A DNA stretch of 50,430 bases from NCBI GenBank assembly GCA_022564055.1, contig JADFMD010000013.1:1-50430 (forward strand), given 5' to 3'. The DNA comes from Gemmatimonadota bacterium (lineage in GTDB: Bacteria; Gemmatimonadota; Gemmatimonadetes; Longimicrobiales; Gaopeijiaceae). Made by a program: the position numbers and the translations under genes. Of the stretch, positions 1-9,246 are shown piece by piece (positions within the stretch are counted from its first letter, which is position 1; the number at the start of each line of letters is the position of its first letter). The notes beneath the pieces are model-generated. The model worked only from the letters and a program-made list of their open reading frames with translations. It was not told the DNA's origin and did no database searches.

Positions 1-512
1 AAAAAGACGAGGGGATGCGGGCGTTTCTTGCCGGGGACCTCGATGTGTTGGTCGCAACGACGGTGATCGAAGTCGGTATCGACGTGCCCAACGCGTCGGT
101 AATGGTGGTGGAGCACGCCGAACGCTTCGGATTGTCGCAGCTGCACCAGTTGAGGGGCCGCGTCGGACGGGGAGCCGCGAAGAGCTACTGTGTGCTCATC
201 GCCGAGCCAGGCGAGGTGGCCGCCGAGCGGCTGAAGCTCTTCAGGGACACGTCCGACGGATTCGCCGTGGCTCGGGCAGACCTGCGCATACGCGGGCAGG
301 GCGACCTCTTCGGCGCCCAACAGCACGGACGGGATCCGGTTCTCCGGTTTGCCGACCTGTTGAAGGATGAGGACCTCCTGGTCGAGGCCCAGCTCCGGGC
401 GCGGGCTCTGGTGGAGACCGATCCGGAGTTGAGCGGTGCTGGTGTCACGCGGATCAGGGCGTTGATGGACCACCGCTATGCCGAGCGGCTGAAGCTTTTC
501 TCAGTCGGATAA
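1..512 (+). CDS. recG: ATP-dependent DNA helicase RecG, C-terminal part (5' end outside window)
   Basis: This is the 3' end of a gene that begins before the window; the reading frame is open from base 3. RecG is a superfamily 2 helicase that remodels stalled replication forks and branched recombination intermediates. The visible part carries helicase motif V (ATTVIEVGIDVPNA) and motif VI (QLRGRVGRG), followed by the RecG-typical segment with DLRIRGQGDLFGAQQHG and a short helical C-terminus. The wedge domain and Walker A/B motifs are missing only because of the window edge. Mfd and PriA share the helicase core, but the sequence after motif VI and the early stop fit RecG best. asnS follows after 83 bases. 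Confidence 0.93.
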   Translation, partial: KDEGMRAFLAGDLDVLVATTVIEVGIDVPNASVMVVEHAERFGLSQLHQLRGRVGRGAAKSYCVLIAEPGEVAAERLKLFRDTSDGFAVARADLRIRGQGDLFGAQQHGRDPVLRFADLLKDEDLLVEAQLRARALVETDPELSGAGVTRIRALMDHRYAERLKLFSVG

Positions 513-595
513 CGCGACTACTCTCCGGTCGGTCGCGAACACTCAACGCTTAAGAATTCGAACGACTGGGCACCGTACCCTAACGATGGAGCGAT

Positions 596-1894
596 ATGAG
601 TCAGGAAGAAATCACCGAAGTCGCGTCTCTCGGAGACCACGTAGGCGCGCCGGTCACCATTCTTGGATGGGTTGAGAGTACCCGCAGCCATGGGAAGGTC
701 GGCTTCCTCATTCTACGCGACGGCACGGGACTCGTGCAGGGCGTGCTCCTCAAGAAGGAGCTCGAGGGGGATACATGGGCCCTGTTGGAGACGCTCACCC
801 AGGAATGTTGCGTGGCGCTCACCGGAGAGGTGAGGGAAGAGGCACGCGCGCCCGGCGGATATGAGGTCGGCGTTACCGGGTTGGAGTTACTCGGTGATTC
901 GGAGGATTACCCGATCCAGCCCAAGGAGCACGGCGTCGAATTCCTCTTGGATCACCGCCATCTTTGGCTTCGCTCCAGCCTCCAGCGCGCGGGTCTGCGA
1001 GTGCGTCACGAGGTCGAGCAGGCGATTCACGACTACTTCTATGAGCGGGGTTTCGTCCGCATCGACACGCCCATCCTCACCGGCTCCATCGGCGAGTCCG
1101 CAGGAACCCTGTTCGAGACCGACTACTTCGGTGAGCCCGCCTTCCTGGCTCAAACCGGCCAGCTATACGTCGAGGCAGCGTGTGCAGCCTTTCGTAAGGT
1201 GTACTGCTTCGGCCCCACGTTTCGGGCCGAAAAATCCAAGACACGACGGCACCTGACCGAATTCTGGATGCTCGAGCCGGAGGTCGCTTTCGCTGATTCC
1301 GATGACAACATGGACCTTCAGGAGGACCTCGTATGCTACCTCGTGGAGAGGGCACTCGATCGGTGTGGTCGTGACTTCGAAGCGCTGGAGCGGGACACCG
1401 CGGAGTTGGAGGCGGTGGCCAGGCCCTTCGCACGGATCTCGTACACGGACGCGGTGACGCTTCTACGGGAGAAGGGAAGCGAAATCGAGTGGGGTCGCGA
1501 CCTGGGGGCGCCCGACGAAATGTTGCTGACCGAACAGTTCGACCAGCCCGTCTTTGTCCATGACTACCCGAAGGCCGTGAAGGCCTTCTACATGAAGGAA
1601 AATCCCGAAGATCCGCGGACGGTCCGATGTAACGACCTGCTGGTCCGCGGATATGGGGAGCTCATCGGGGGAAGTCAGCGTGAAGACGATCTCGACAAGC
1701 TGCTGGCGCGGATCCGGGAGGAGAAGCTACCGGAGGATACGTACTCCTGGTATCTCGATCTGAGGCGATATGGCACCTTCACCCACTCCGGCTTCGGACT
1801 CGGGCTGGAACGGACCGTGGCCTGGATCACGGGACGTCCTCACGTGCGGGAGCTGATTCCGTTCCCGCGTCTCATGAACCGGTTGACGCCGTGA
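596..1894 (+). CDS. asnS: Asparagine--tRNA ligase
   Basis: Class IIb aminoacyl-tRNA synthetase (432 aa) that charges tRNA-Asn with asparagine in the cytoplasm. An N-terminal OB-fold anticodon-binding domain (about residues 17-100) precedes the catalytic core. Motif 2 is FGPTFRAE at 205-212 with TEFWMLEPE at 221-229, and motif 3 is GFGLGLER at 399-406. The C-terminal FPRLMNRLTP is the AsnRS form of the class IIb ending. The ATG has a GGAG four bases upstream. The gene ends eight bases before convergent mazG. Its presence fits an AspRS in the same window (38827-40686) that looks discriminating, so no amidotransferase route to Asn-tRNA is needed. Confidence 0.97.
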   Translation: MSQEEITEVASLGDHVGAPVTILGWVESTRSHGKVGFLILRDGTGLVQGVLLKKELEGDTWALLETLTQECCVALTGEVREEARAPGGYEVGVTGLELLGDSEDYPIQPKEHGVEFLLDHRHLWLRSSLQRAGLRVRHEVEQAIHDYFYERGFVRIDTPILTGSIGESAGTLFETDYFGEPAFLAQTGQLYVEAACAAFRKVYCFGPTFRAEKSKTRRHLTEFWMLEPEVAFADSDDNMDLQEDLVCYLVERALDRCGRDFEALERDTAELEAVARPFARISYTDAVTLLREKGSEIEWGRDLGAPDEMLLTEQFDQPVFVHDYPKAVKAFYMKENPEDPRTVRCNDLLVRGYGELIGGSQREDDLDKLLARIREEKLPEDTYSWYLDLRRYGTFTHSGFGLGLERTVAWITGRPHVRELIPFPRLMNRLTP

Positions 1895-1902
1895 GGTGGC
1901 TT

Positions 1903-2703
1903 CTAACCCTCCTCGCTCTTTACCTCGTCCCAGAGGGTGTCGAGTACTTCCAGGCTGGCGTCGGGGATCGAAATTTCCAGTTCAGCTGCCTTCGCCTCGA
2001 GCCGTTCGAAGCGGCGGGAGAACTTGCGGTTGGCGTGCTCCAGTGCGGTCGCGGAATGGCTTCCCGCCAGCCTCACCAGATTCACCACCGCGAAGAGGAG
2101 GTCGCCTAGCTCCTCCTCGAGACGGGAAAACTCCTCGTGAGCGAGGGCGTCCCGAACCTCACCGACTTCCTCCTGAACCTTCTCCAGCGCACCCGTCGCA
2201 TCGTCCCAGTCGAACCCCACTCCGCTGACTCTGTCCTGGATGCGGTGGGCCTTGTGCAGGGGATCCAGGCCTGCGGGTATGCCGGCCAGGACCGAGGCAC
2301 CCTCGTCTCCGAATTTTTCCTTCCGCTCCCTCGCCTTCAGGACCTCCCAGTCCTCCTTCTCTCCGAGGCCGAACAGGTGTGGGTGCCGGTCCCACATCTT
2401 TTTCTCCAACCGGTCCATGATGGAGGCGGCCGTAAACGCTTTTCGCTCTTCGCCCAGCACGACCTGGAATGAAAGATTGAGCAGCAGATCGCCCAGTTCA
2501 CCCTCGAGGTCGTCGTCGTGGCTCTCTCGGATGGCGTCCACGACCTCATGGGCCTCTTCGAGAAGGTGTGGGACCAAACTTTCCGGTGTCTGCTTGCGGT
2601 CCCAGGGGCATTCGACTCTGAGATAGCGCACGAGTTCCAAGGCGCGATCCATGTGACCCGTACCCAAGTCCGGCCAGTTGGGATTTTTGTCCTCGGAGCC
2701 CAT
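1903..2703 (-). CDS. mazG: Nucleoside triphosphate pyrophosphohydrolase MazG
   Basis: All-alpha NTP pyrophosphohydrolase (266 aa) that hydrolyses (d)NTPs to monophosphates and pyrophosphate, a house-cleaning role. Two tandem MazG domains are visible: the first with EEAHE (49-53) and ELGD (69-72), the second with EEVGE (178-182) and ELGD (198-201). These are the metal-binding EExxE and ExxD pairs. ECPWDRKQTPESL near residue 31 is the usual N-terminal signature. The start at 2703 is supported by GAGGA about eight bases upstream; Met18 is a less likely alternative. It stands alone on this strand, convergent with asnS and divergent from alr. Confidence 0.95.
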   Translation of the reverse strand: MGSEDKNPNWPDLGTGHMDRALELVRYLRVECPWDRKQTPESLVPHLLEEAHEVVDAIRESHDDDLEGELGDLLLNLSFQVVLGEERKAFTAASIMDRLEKKMWDRHPHLFGLGEKEDWEVLKARERKEKFGDEGASVLAGIPAGLDPLHKAHRIQDRVSGVGFDWDDATGALEKVQEEVGEVRDALAHEEFSRLEEELGDLLFAVVNLVRLAGSHSATALEHANRKFSRRFERLEAKAAELEISIPDASLEVLDTLWDEVKSEEG

Positions 2704-2781
2704 TGAGGTCTTCCTCGATCGTTTGCTGGGGAAAAAACGGAGCCTTGATCAGCGCATATCTTTTCGCTTCTTTCATCGGAT

Positions 2782-3903
2782 ATGTCAACGGACCCTCAAG
2801 CACGGGCGTGGGTGGAAGTACGGCCCGAAGCGCTTCGCCGAAATCTCCGTCGAATCCGTGAATCCATCGGAGATGCGGCTGCGGTCATCCCCATGGTGAA
2901 AGCGGACGGATACGGATTGGGGATGGAGGATGTGGTCCGGGCGTTGGCGTCCGAGGACCCCTGGGGCTTCGGCGTCGCGACGGTTGAGGAGGGGATCAGG
3001 TTACGCGGTGCGGGCGTTTCGGATGCCGTGATCATCTTCAGCCCGGTGCCCCCCGGCTCCTACGACGCGGCGGTGGCTCATGACCTCACGTTGACGATAT
3101 CGGATCTCGACTCCCTCGACCGGGTGACGGCCGCAGCAGAGCGGACGGGGCACGTTGGGCGTTTTCATGTGGAGATCGACACGGGGATGGGTCGGTCCGG
3201 TTTCGACTGGCGTCGGGTTGCCGAGTGGGGGCCGGGCTTGGCCGATCGGGCCTCCCCAACTTCGATCTGGGAGGGATGTTATACTCATTTCCATTCGGCG
3301 GATCTGGCGGACGACGGGCCGACCCGGGCCCAGTGGGAAGACTTCAACGCCGCGCTGGAGCGGTTGAAGCCGGAAAAGGGAATCTTCATTCACGCGTGCA
3401 ACGCCGCTGCGGCACTGCGATCTCCGGCATTCGCCGCGGATGGAGTCCGGCCCGGGATTTTCCTTTACGGCGGCGGCATCGGTACGGGTGTGGCCCCACC
3501 CGAGGAGGTGGCGCGGGTTCGAGCCCGCGTCACGCTCATCCGCGATGTGCCCGAGGGGACCACCCTTGGTTACGGAGCCACGTATCGCTCCTCCGGGAAC
3601 GAACGATGGGCCACGCTCGGGATCGGGTATGGAGATGGATTTCCGAGGGTCCTGGGGAATCGCGGAAGCGTGCTGCTCGCTGGGCAGAGGCTTCCGATAA
3701 TCGGACGGATCTCGATGGACATGACGGTGGTAGACATTACCGGCGTTGACGGAGTGCAGGTCGGAGACGCAGCGACGTTGATCGGTACGGACGGCAACGG
3801 CGTGATCACGTTGGATGAAGTTGCAGAACTGGCAGGAACGATCAGCTACGAGATCCTTACGGGCTTCACCACGCGGATGCCGCGGATCTGGATCACTGAA
3901 TAA
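2782..3903 (+). CDS. alr: Alanine racemase
   Basis: PLP enzyme (373 aa) that interconverts L- and D-alanine to supply D-Ala for peptidoglycan. The PLP lysine is Lys40 in MVKADGYGLG. The second catalytic base is Tyr264 in TLGYGATY, on the partner subunit in the dimer. GYGDGFPR and the C-terminal SYEILTG segment are also typical. The gene is the first of a run (alr, lipoprotein, barrel, mtaB, miaB, lapA-like, comEC) with gaps of at most 18 bases, so it probably opens that operon. The 78-base divergent gap to mazG holds no convincing promoter. The start is an ATG with only a weak ribosome-binding site. Confidence 0.96.
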   Translation: MSTDPQARAWVEVRPEALRRNLRRIRESIGDAAAVIPMVKADGYGLGMEDVVRALASEDPWGFGVATVEEGIRLRGAGVSDAVIIFSPVPPGSYDAAVAHDLTLTISDLDSLDRVTAAAERTGHVGRFHVEIDTGMGRSGFDWRRVAEWGPGLADRASPTSIWEGCYTHFHSADLADDGPTRAQWEDFNAALERLKPEKGIFIHACNAAAALRSPAFAADGVRPGIFLYGGGIGTGVAPPEEVARVRARVTLIRDVPEGTTLGYGATYRSSGNERWATLGIGYGDGFPRVLGNRGSVLLAGQRLPIIGRISMDMTVVDITGVDGVQVGDAATLIGTDGNGVITLDEVAELAGTISYEILTGFTTRMPRIWITE

Positions 3904-3918
3904 TCTAAGGAAGTGGGT

Positions 3919-5247
3919 TTGAAGCGATATTTTATTGCGACAGTGATGGTCTGTGCGTGGGCCGCGTCGGGTTGTACCGAGAAGATCGCGACGGCTCCTG
4001 ATCTCGGTTTTCTTCAGATCGATGCACGCACCGTAGAGGTCCTCGTGCCCTACGAGGACTTCGTGGACGAGGTGCAGGTCATCGGCGGGTACGGATCGGC
4101 CGATGACCTCCCGTTTGCGGTGTTGGCGCGCGACTTCGGTGGTTTGAACGCGCGCCCACTCCTACATCTGGAAGACTTTCCTACCGAGGCTCGGGTACCG
4201 GGTACCGACGGCGTCACCGTTACGGATACCGACCTCAGCTTCGTGGGGGGATGGGTCTTGATCCAGTTCGACACGTTGATCGGGAGCGCGCTTGTCCCGT
4301 CCGAGATCGAGGTGTTCGACGTGAGGGAGGATTGGCATGCGCCTACGGTAACGTGGGATCTGGCGGTCGATTCGGCCGGAGATCAGAGGCCTTGGACGCA
4401 ACCCGGCGGTGGCTCCACCTCCCTGGTAGGAGCCGGGACCTTCGATGCCTTTATTGGACGATTGCAAGACGACGACGCGGACCTCGTGGATACGGTGAGC
4501 ATTGCGATTGATTCCGCGACGGTGGCGGCCTTGGGGGATCCGGCCAGCGGGGTCAAAGGGCTCCTCCTGTCCGTTGTCGAGCCTGGTGCGTTCCTCCACG
4601 TGTTGAATGTGGGTCTCATGCTCACAACGGTGCCGAGTACGAGGCCCGATACGATCCTGCAGCTACCGGTCCTGATGGATGATCTGGTTTTTATGGTCGA
4701 CCCGGTGCCCACGGCACCGGCGGGTTGGCTCCGTGTGGGGGGGGCCCCCTCGTGGCGCACGATAATCAAGATGTCGATCCCCCGGAACGTTGACGGCACA
4801 GCGGAGCTGTGTGGTACGCCGGGCTGCCAAGTCGACCTGACAGAGGTCGACATCAACCTCGCCGAGCTCGTGCTGACCACCCGCCAGACCGAGTCCGCAT
4901 TCCAGCCCCAGGGACCGATGACGATCGACGTCCGCCGCGTGCTCAACCCGGAGCTGCTCCCCAAATCTCCGCTTTCGGAATCGTTGGTACCGTTCGTGGA
5001 AAACCTTCAACCCCAACTCTTTTCTACGGAGCCGGGCAAGCTGGTGTTGCTCGCGCTGACAGAGTTGGTGAAAGAGATCCTTGCAGACGCCGCCGAAACG
5101 GGCACGGTGGCGCCCACCTCCGTGGCTCTGTTCACCGTCATCGAGCCCCTAAATATTGGGTTTGCCTCGTTCGAGGGCTTCGGGGGTGCGGGCGCTCCGG
5201 CCCTACGCCTCTTTTACACGATCGCCAATGACGTGGGCCTACCGTGA
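3919..5247 (+). CDS. Predicted secreted lipoprotein of unknown function
   Basis: I do not recognise this family. The protein (442 aa from this start) begins with a lipoprotein signal: basic LKRYF, a hydrophobic stretch, then AASGC with the lipidation Cys at residue 19. The TTG at 3919 is preferred because AGGA lies seven bases upstream; the in-frame GTG at 3913 sits almost on top of that site. The mature part alternates beta-rich stretches with long acidic loops. It has one CGTPGC cysteine pair near the middle and no enzyme motif. Its stop overlaps the GTG of the following barrel gene (GTGA), so the two are translationally coupled and probably act together at the outer membrane (inference). 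Confidence 0.8.
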   Translation: MKRYFIATVMVCAWAASGCTEKIATAPDLGFLQIDARTVEVLVPYEDFVDEVQVIGGYGSADDLPFAVLARDFGGLNARPLLHLEDFPTEARVPGTDGVTVTDTDLSFVGGWVLIQFDTLIGSALVPSEIEVFDVREDWHAPTVTWDLAVDSAGDQRPWTQPGGGSTSLVGAGTFDAFIGRLQDDDADLVDTVSIAIDSATVAALGDPASGVKGLLLSVVEPGAFLHVLNVGLMLTTVPSTRPDTILQLPVLMDDLVFMVDPVPTAPAGWLRVGGAPSWRTIIKMSIPRNVDGTAELCGTPGCQVDLTEVDINLAELVLTTRQTESAFQPQGPMTIDVRRVLNPELLPKSPLSESLVPFVENLQPQLFSTEPGKLVLLALTELVKEILADAAETGTVAPTSVALFTVIEPLNIGFASFEGFGGAGAPALRLFYTIANDVGLP

Positions 5248-6425
5248 GATTATCAAGATCCGTCTTTTTGGTCGCTCTGATGGTGCCGGGCACCCTCGCG
5301 GGCCAGTCCGTGCTCGGTTCGGGGGGGCTGGGACTGCGATCGGAACCTCTCGACGCCGTCCAGCGGGCGCTGGGCGGCGTGGGGGTCACGACGCGCAGAG
5401 CCGCCGTGCTTCCGGGAAATCCCTTGGCGTCTCTGGACGTTTTGGCACCCACGATCGCGTTTACAGCCCAGCCGCAATGGGGCAAATTCACCGTCGGGTC
5501 GGAGAGGGGAAACTTCTTTGCGAACCGATTCCCCGTGCTCGGTTTCGCCTACCCCTTAGGCACGAAGGGAGTGGTCACACTCACTGCGGGAAGCCAATTC
5601 GATCAAAACTGGTCGGTCGAGTCGAAGGATTCCGTGGATATCGCGGGGGGGACCGTCGGAATCACCGACACCTTTCTTTCGGAAGGCGGCATTGTGGCGA
5701 TCCAGGCGGGTTGGGCCCGCCGCTGGACGAACACCCTTGCATCGGGAGTAACCCTCGGCGTCTACAGGGGGGGTCTTGAGCGGAGTTTTACGCGGAGCTT
5801 CGACCTGGTTGCGGCCGATACGATTTTTCTTGCGAACCCAATCGCGGGATCCACCAATTTCGGGCGATGGACTCATTCGGGCCCCTTGGCCTCGGTGAAC
5901 GTAGCGTGGGACCCGAGTGCTGCCTTACAGTTGGGCGCCGCGGTGGGGTGGGGTGGGACCATCAGGGTCGATCCCGAGGAAGGCTTCGCAACGGCCAATC
6001 GGAAAGTGTCGATACCCTTGGAGCTCAAGGTATCCGCCATCGCTGTCCTCAGCTCGGCGTTGGCCCTGAATGCGGGAGTCTCCTCGTCGAACTGGAAGAA
6101 TCTGGGCGATCCCGATGTCGACGCCGTGGCAGGCGGCAGAGTGCTGTCGTACGGTGGAGGCATGGAGTTGGAGGTCTTGAGCTTTTGGGCGGGCGGCCTC
6201 CCTCTTCGGTTGGGCTATCGCCGCTCGGAGCTACCGTTCCGCTTCTTGCGTAACAGGGTGAGAGAGAGTGTGGTCTCCTTCGGATTCACAGTGGTTTTGG
6301 CCCAGGCGTTGGATGTGCCCTTGGCAGCGCTGGATGTGGCGTTCGAGTCGGGGAGCCGGAACTCTGGAAATTATAAGGAGAGCCTTCGCCGGCTCACGAT
6401 GACCCTGCTGGTAGGAGGCCGCTGA
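5244..6425 (+). CDS. Predicted outer-membrane beta-barrel protein
   Basis: A 393-aa protein with a signal peptide (basic MRLSRS, hydrophobic core, cut near TLAGQS). The body alternates short amphipathic strands with glycine- and aromatic-rich turns. Strands such as FWAGGLPLRLGYRRSELPF and a final LTMTLLVGG are typical of outer-membrane barrels. No cytoplasmic or enzyme motif is seen. It resembles PorV/FadL-like barrels in style, but I cannot place it in a named family. It starts with GTG in a GTGA overlap with the upstream lipoprotein and ends 14 bases before mtaB. Product type is inferred from composition and topology only. Confidence 0.75.
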   Translation: MRLSRSVFLVALMVPGTLAGQSVLGSGGLGLRSEPLDAVQRALGGVGVTTRRAAVLPGNPLASLDVLAPTIAFTAQPQWGKFTVGSERGNFFANRFPVLGFAYPLGTKGVVTLTAGSQFDQNWSVESKDSVDIAGGTVGITDTFLSEGGIVAIQAGWARRWTNTLASGVTLGVYRGGLERSFTRSFDLVAADTIFLANPIAGSTNFGRWTHSGPLASVNVAWDPSAALQLGAAVGWGGTIRVDPEEGFATANRKVSIPLELKVSAIAVLSSALALNAGVSSSNWKNLGDPDVDAVAGGRVLSYGGGMELEVLSFWAGGLPLRLGYRRSELPFRFLRNRVRESVVSFGFTVVLAQALDVPLAALDVAFESGSRNSGNYKESLRRLTMTLLVGGR

Positions 6426-6439
6426 GGCGGGCGCGTCGC

Positions 6440-7867
6440 GTGCGGGTTCTTTTCCATACGTTCGGGTGCAAGGCTAACCAGTATGATACCGAGCGTATGC
6501 GGCAAGAGACACAGGCTCGAGGTGGGGTCGTCACGAAAGATGTGGGCTTGGCCGACGTGTGTGTCGTGAATACCTGCACGGTGACGAACGCGGCCGATGC
6601 CGAGGCGAGGCGTTTTATTCGGCGCCTCAAACGCGAGAATCCACTGACCCAAGTTGTAGTAGCGGGGTGTTCGGCGGTGCTCCGGACTGCAGAGTATGCC
6701 GAAATGGAGGGTGTGGTCTCTGTCGTACCGGGACACGACCCGGTCCATGTGGCCGCTGCGGTGGGCGCTGCGGTAGCCGGGCCGGTCGAACGCCAGGGAT
6801 CCCTCCTTCAACTCGGTATGGATCGGGGCCTGGATGGATCCCATCTGGAGCCCATCGGCGCGGCCATCCTGGATAGGCGTGAGGGTGCGACCAGGGGTTG
6901 GTTGAAGATACAGGACGGTTGTGATCGAAAGTGCGCCTTCTGTGCCACACGGCTTGCGCGCGGCGCGAGTCGCTCGCGCTCGGTGGAAGACATCATTCTG
7001 GAGGCCCGTACACTGTCCCGGCACCATCCCGAACTGGTGCTGACCGGGATTCACATCGGCCACTACGGACGGGATCTGGAGGTCCCCACGTCGCTTTCCA
7101 CGCTCCTGGCCCGCCTTTTGGACGCGGTCCCTGACGTCCGGTTCCGACTCGGAAGCATCGAGGCGACCGAGATCGACGAGTTGCTCCTCCAACTCCTTTC
7201 TACTTCGGGTGGCCGTGTGGCGCCACATTTGCACATGCCTTTGCAGAGTGGCGCCGACCCGGTGCTGCGCCGCATGAAACGTTGGCATACGAGAGAGGAC
7301 TACCGGGTCCGGGTGTTTGAGGTCGCAGATGCGGTGGGTCGAATCGGCTTGGGTGCGGATATCATCACGGGCTTTCCGGGCGAAACCGCTGTGGACCACG
7401 AAGATACCGTGCGGCTCGTCGAGGAGCTTCCCTTCACCTACCTCCACGTTTTTCCGTTTTCACCTAAGGACGGTACCGCGGCGAGTGAGCTTCCGGATCC
7501 CGTCCCGCAAAGGGTCGCGGGGGAGCGCAGCCGGGAATTACGATCCTTGGCGCAGGAGAAGCAGCGCCGCTACCGGGCATCACGCGCCGGGGAGATGTCC
7601 CTGGTCACGTTGGAAGCGCAGGGGCGCCGGGCTCTGACCGGAGATTACCTCCGGGTAGACGTGGCCATGGACGGGGATGGGGTGGGGTTGGGGTTGGAGG
7701 CTTGCAAGCGTCTCCATTCCGGGGTGCTACGGGGCAGTGCTGATGACCTTCGCGTTGAACTCCAAGGGTCCCGTCGCGTTGAACTCCAAGGATCCCGTGC
7801 GCCCCAGATCGCCTGGGCCACTTCCGGTATGGAGTCGCCCCCGATTTTCCCCGTGAGTTCGACATGA
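6440..7867 (+). CDS. mtaB: tRNA (N6-threonylcarbamoyladenosine(37)-C2)-methylthiotransferase MtaB
   Basis: Radical-SAM methylthiotransferase (475 aa) that converts t6A37 to ms2t6A37 in ANN-decoding tRNAs. The N-terminal domain holds the auxiliary 4Fe-4S cysteines Cys10, Cys46 and Cys77. The radical-SAM CX3CX2C is Cys161/165/168 (GCDRKCAFC). HLHMPLQSG and the IITGFPGET segment are typical. The TFGCKANQYDTE opening separates it from MiaB, which has GCQMN. The C-terminus is longer than usual and contains an 8-residue tandem duplication (RVELQGSR twice) from a 24-bp DNA repeat, followed by a tail with no recognisable domain. GTG start; it overlaps miaB by ATGA. Confidence 0.93.
   Translation: MRVLFHTFGCKANQYDTERMRQETQARGGVVTKDVGLADVCVVNTCTVTNAADAEARRFIRRLKRENPLTQVVVAGCSAVLRTAEYAEMEGVVSVVPGHDPVHVAAAVGAAVAGPVERQGSLLQLGMDRGLDGSHLEPIGAAILDRREGATRGWLKIQDGCDRKCAFCATRLARGASRSRSVEDIILEARTLSRHHPELVLTGIHIGHYGRDLEVPTSLSTLLARLLDAVPDVRFRLGSIEATEIDELLLQLLSTSGGRVAPHLHMPLQSGADPVLRRMKRWHTREDYRVRVFEVADAVGRIGLGADIITGFPGETAVDHEDTVRLVEELPFTYLHVFPFSPKDGTAASELPDPVPQRVAGERSRELRSLAQEKQRRYRASRAGEMSLVTLEAQGRRALTGDYLRVDVAMDGDGVGLGLEACKRLHSGVLRGSADDLRVELQGSRRVELQGSRAPQIAWATSGMESPPIFPVSST
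7751..7798 (+). repeat. 24-bp tandem duplication in the mtaB 3' region
   Basis: Two adjacent 24-bp units (7751-7774 and 7775-7798) differ at one base (G/A). In frame they encode RVELQGSR twice near the end of MtaB. Near-identity suggests a recent slippage event. Confidence 0.9.
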
Positions 7868-9246
7868 TCGGGAAGTCCAGGAAGCGTGCGTACGTTGAGA
7901 CGTACGGTTGCCAGATGAACATCAGTGATGGGGAGCTGATGGAGGGTATCCTGGAGACCCACGGGTACGAGATCGTCACTGAACCGGAGGAGGCGGACAT
8001 CATCTTGGTGAACACCTGCGCCATCCGGGAGCATGCGGAGAAACGGGTGCTCGGCAGGGTGAGCCAACTCTGTGGGCTCAAGCGTGACAATCCGGATCTG
8101 ATCATCGGTGTTACCGGGTGTATGGCGCAGCGCATGGGTGCGACCCTTCTGGAGAGGGCTCCTCAGGTGGATTTGGTCATGGGCCCTGACGGGTATCGGT
8201 CTTTACCCGACCAGCTCGCGGCACTGGTGGAGGGCCGGAAGCTTCGGCCGTCGCGGTCAGCCAAGAAACGCGGACCCCAACTCGCGATTCTGGACCTCCA
8301 ACTCGGTGAGAATTATGAGGGCCTCGACCAGCGCCGCTCGTCCAGCGTTTCCGCTTGGGTACCCGTCCAGCGAGGCTGTGACCACCGCTGCACGTTCTGT
8401 ATCGTCCCCTACGTGAGGGGCCCCGAGAAAAACCGGAGTCCGGGGGAGGTATTGCGGGAAATAGAGGGGATTGCCGATTCCGGCGTAACGGAGGTCACGC
8501 TCCTGGGGCAGACCGTGAATTCCTATAAGGCCGAAGGTCAGTCTTTTCCCGACCTTCTTCGGTCCGTGGCGCGGGTTCCGGGCATTCGGCGCGTCCGATT
8601 CACCTCACCGCATCCCAACGACGTGACAGCCGATCTGTTGGAGGTCATGGCCGAGGAGCCTGCGGTGTGTGAGCAGCTCCATCTGCCACTTCAAGCAGGA
8701 AGCGATCGGACGCTTCGACGGATGCTTCGGCGGTACACGGTCGAGGCCTTTTTCGAGAAAGTGGAAATGGCGCGCACGGTGGTATCGGACATCGGACTCT
8801 CGACCGACATCATCGTGGCCTTTCCGGGGGAGACGCGGGACGAATTCGAAGAAACGCTCGAGGTAATGCGGCGCATCCGGTTTGATGACGCCTACACATA
8901 CCGGTTTTCTCTGCGAGAGGGCACACCCGCCACACGCTTCCCGCCCACGGATTTCATTTCCGACGAGGAGGGCCAGAAGCGACTCCAGCGACTCATCGAA
9001 GTCCATCGAGGAATCCAGGCCGAAATCAATGAGGCCGAAGTAGGACGGCTGGAAACGGTTCTCGTGGAAAAGGAAGCCCGGGGGCCAGGTCAGGTTCTGG
9101 GACGGACACGACGGAACAAGGTGGTCGCGTTTGCGGGATCTCCGGAGCTGGTCGGCACCTACCAGGAGGTACGCCTCACCCACACCACGGGGGCGACGTT
9201 CGTCGGGGAGCTTTCGACCGCCCCGGCTTCTATGGGGTCTGCATGA
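7864..9246 (+). CDS. miaB: tRNA-2-methylthio-N6-dimethylallyladenosine synthase MiaB
   Basis: Radical-SAM methylthiotransferase (460 aa) that adds the methylthio group to i6A37 of tRNAs reading UNN codons. Auxiliary-cluster cysteines are Cys16 (TYGCQMN), Cys52 (NTCAIREHAE) and Cys86 (GVTGCMAQR). The radical-SAM cysteines are 172/176/179 (GCDHRCTFC). A C-terminal TRAM domain begins around residue 385. It sits directly after its paralogue mtaB, sharing an ATGA overlap, and overlaps the next gene the same way, so the two A37-modifying enzymes are co-translated. No miaA is in the window. Confidence 0.96.
   Translation: MIGKSRKRAYVETYGCQMNISDGELMEGILETHGYEIVTEPEEADIILVNTCAIREHAEKRVLGRVSQLCGLKRDNPDLIIGVTGCMAQRMGATLLERAPQVDLVMGPDGYRSLPDQLAALVEGRKLRPSRSAKKRGPQLAILDLQLGENYEGLDQRRSSSVSAWVPVQRGCDHRCTFCIVPYVRGPEKNRSPGEVLREIEGIADSGVTEVTLLGQTVNSYKAEGQSFPDLLRSVARVPGIRRVRFTSPHPNDVTADLLEVMAEEPAVCEQLHLPLQAGSDRTLRRMLRRYTVEAFFEKVEMARTVVSDIGLSTDIIVAFPGETRDEFEETLEVMRRIRFDDAYTYRFSLREGTPATRFPPTDFISDEEGQKRLQRLIEVHRGIQAEINEAEVGRLETVLVEKEARGPGQVLGRTRRNKVVAFAGSPELVGTYQEVRLTHTTGATFVGELSTAPASMGSA

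Noticed and set aside
6371-7447. 358-codon open frame antisense to mtaB
   Set aside because: It overlaps conserved radical-SAM motifs on the plus strand; no ribosome-binding site or family resemblance.
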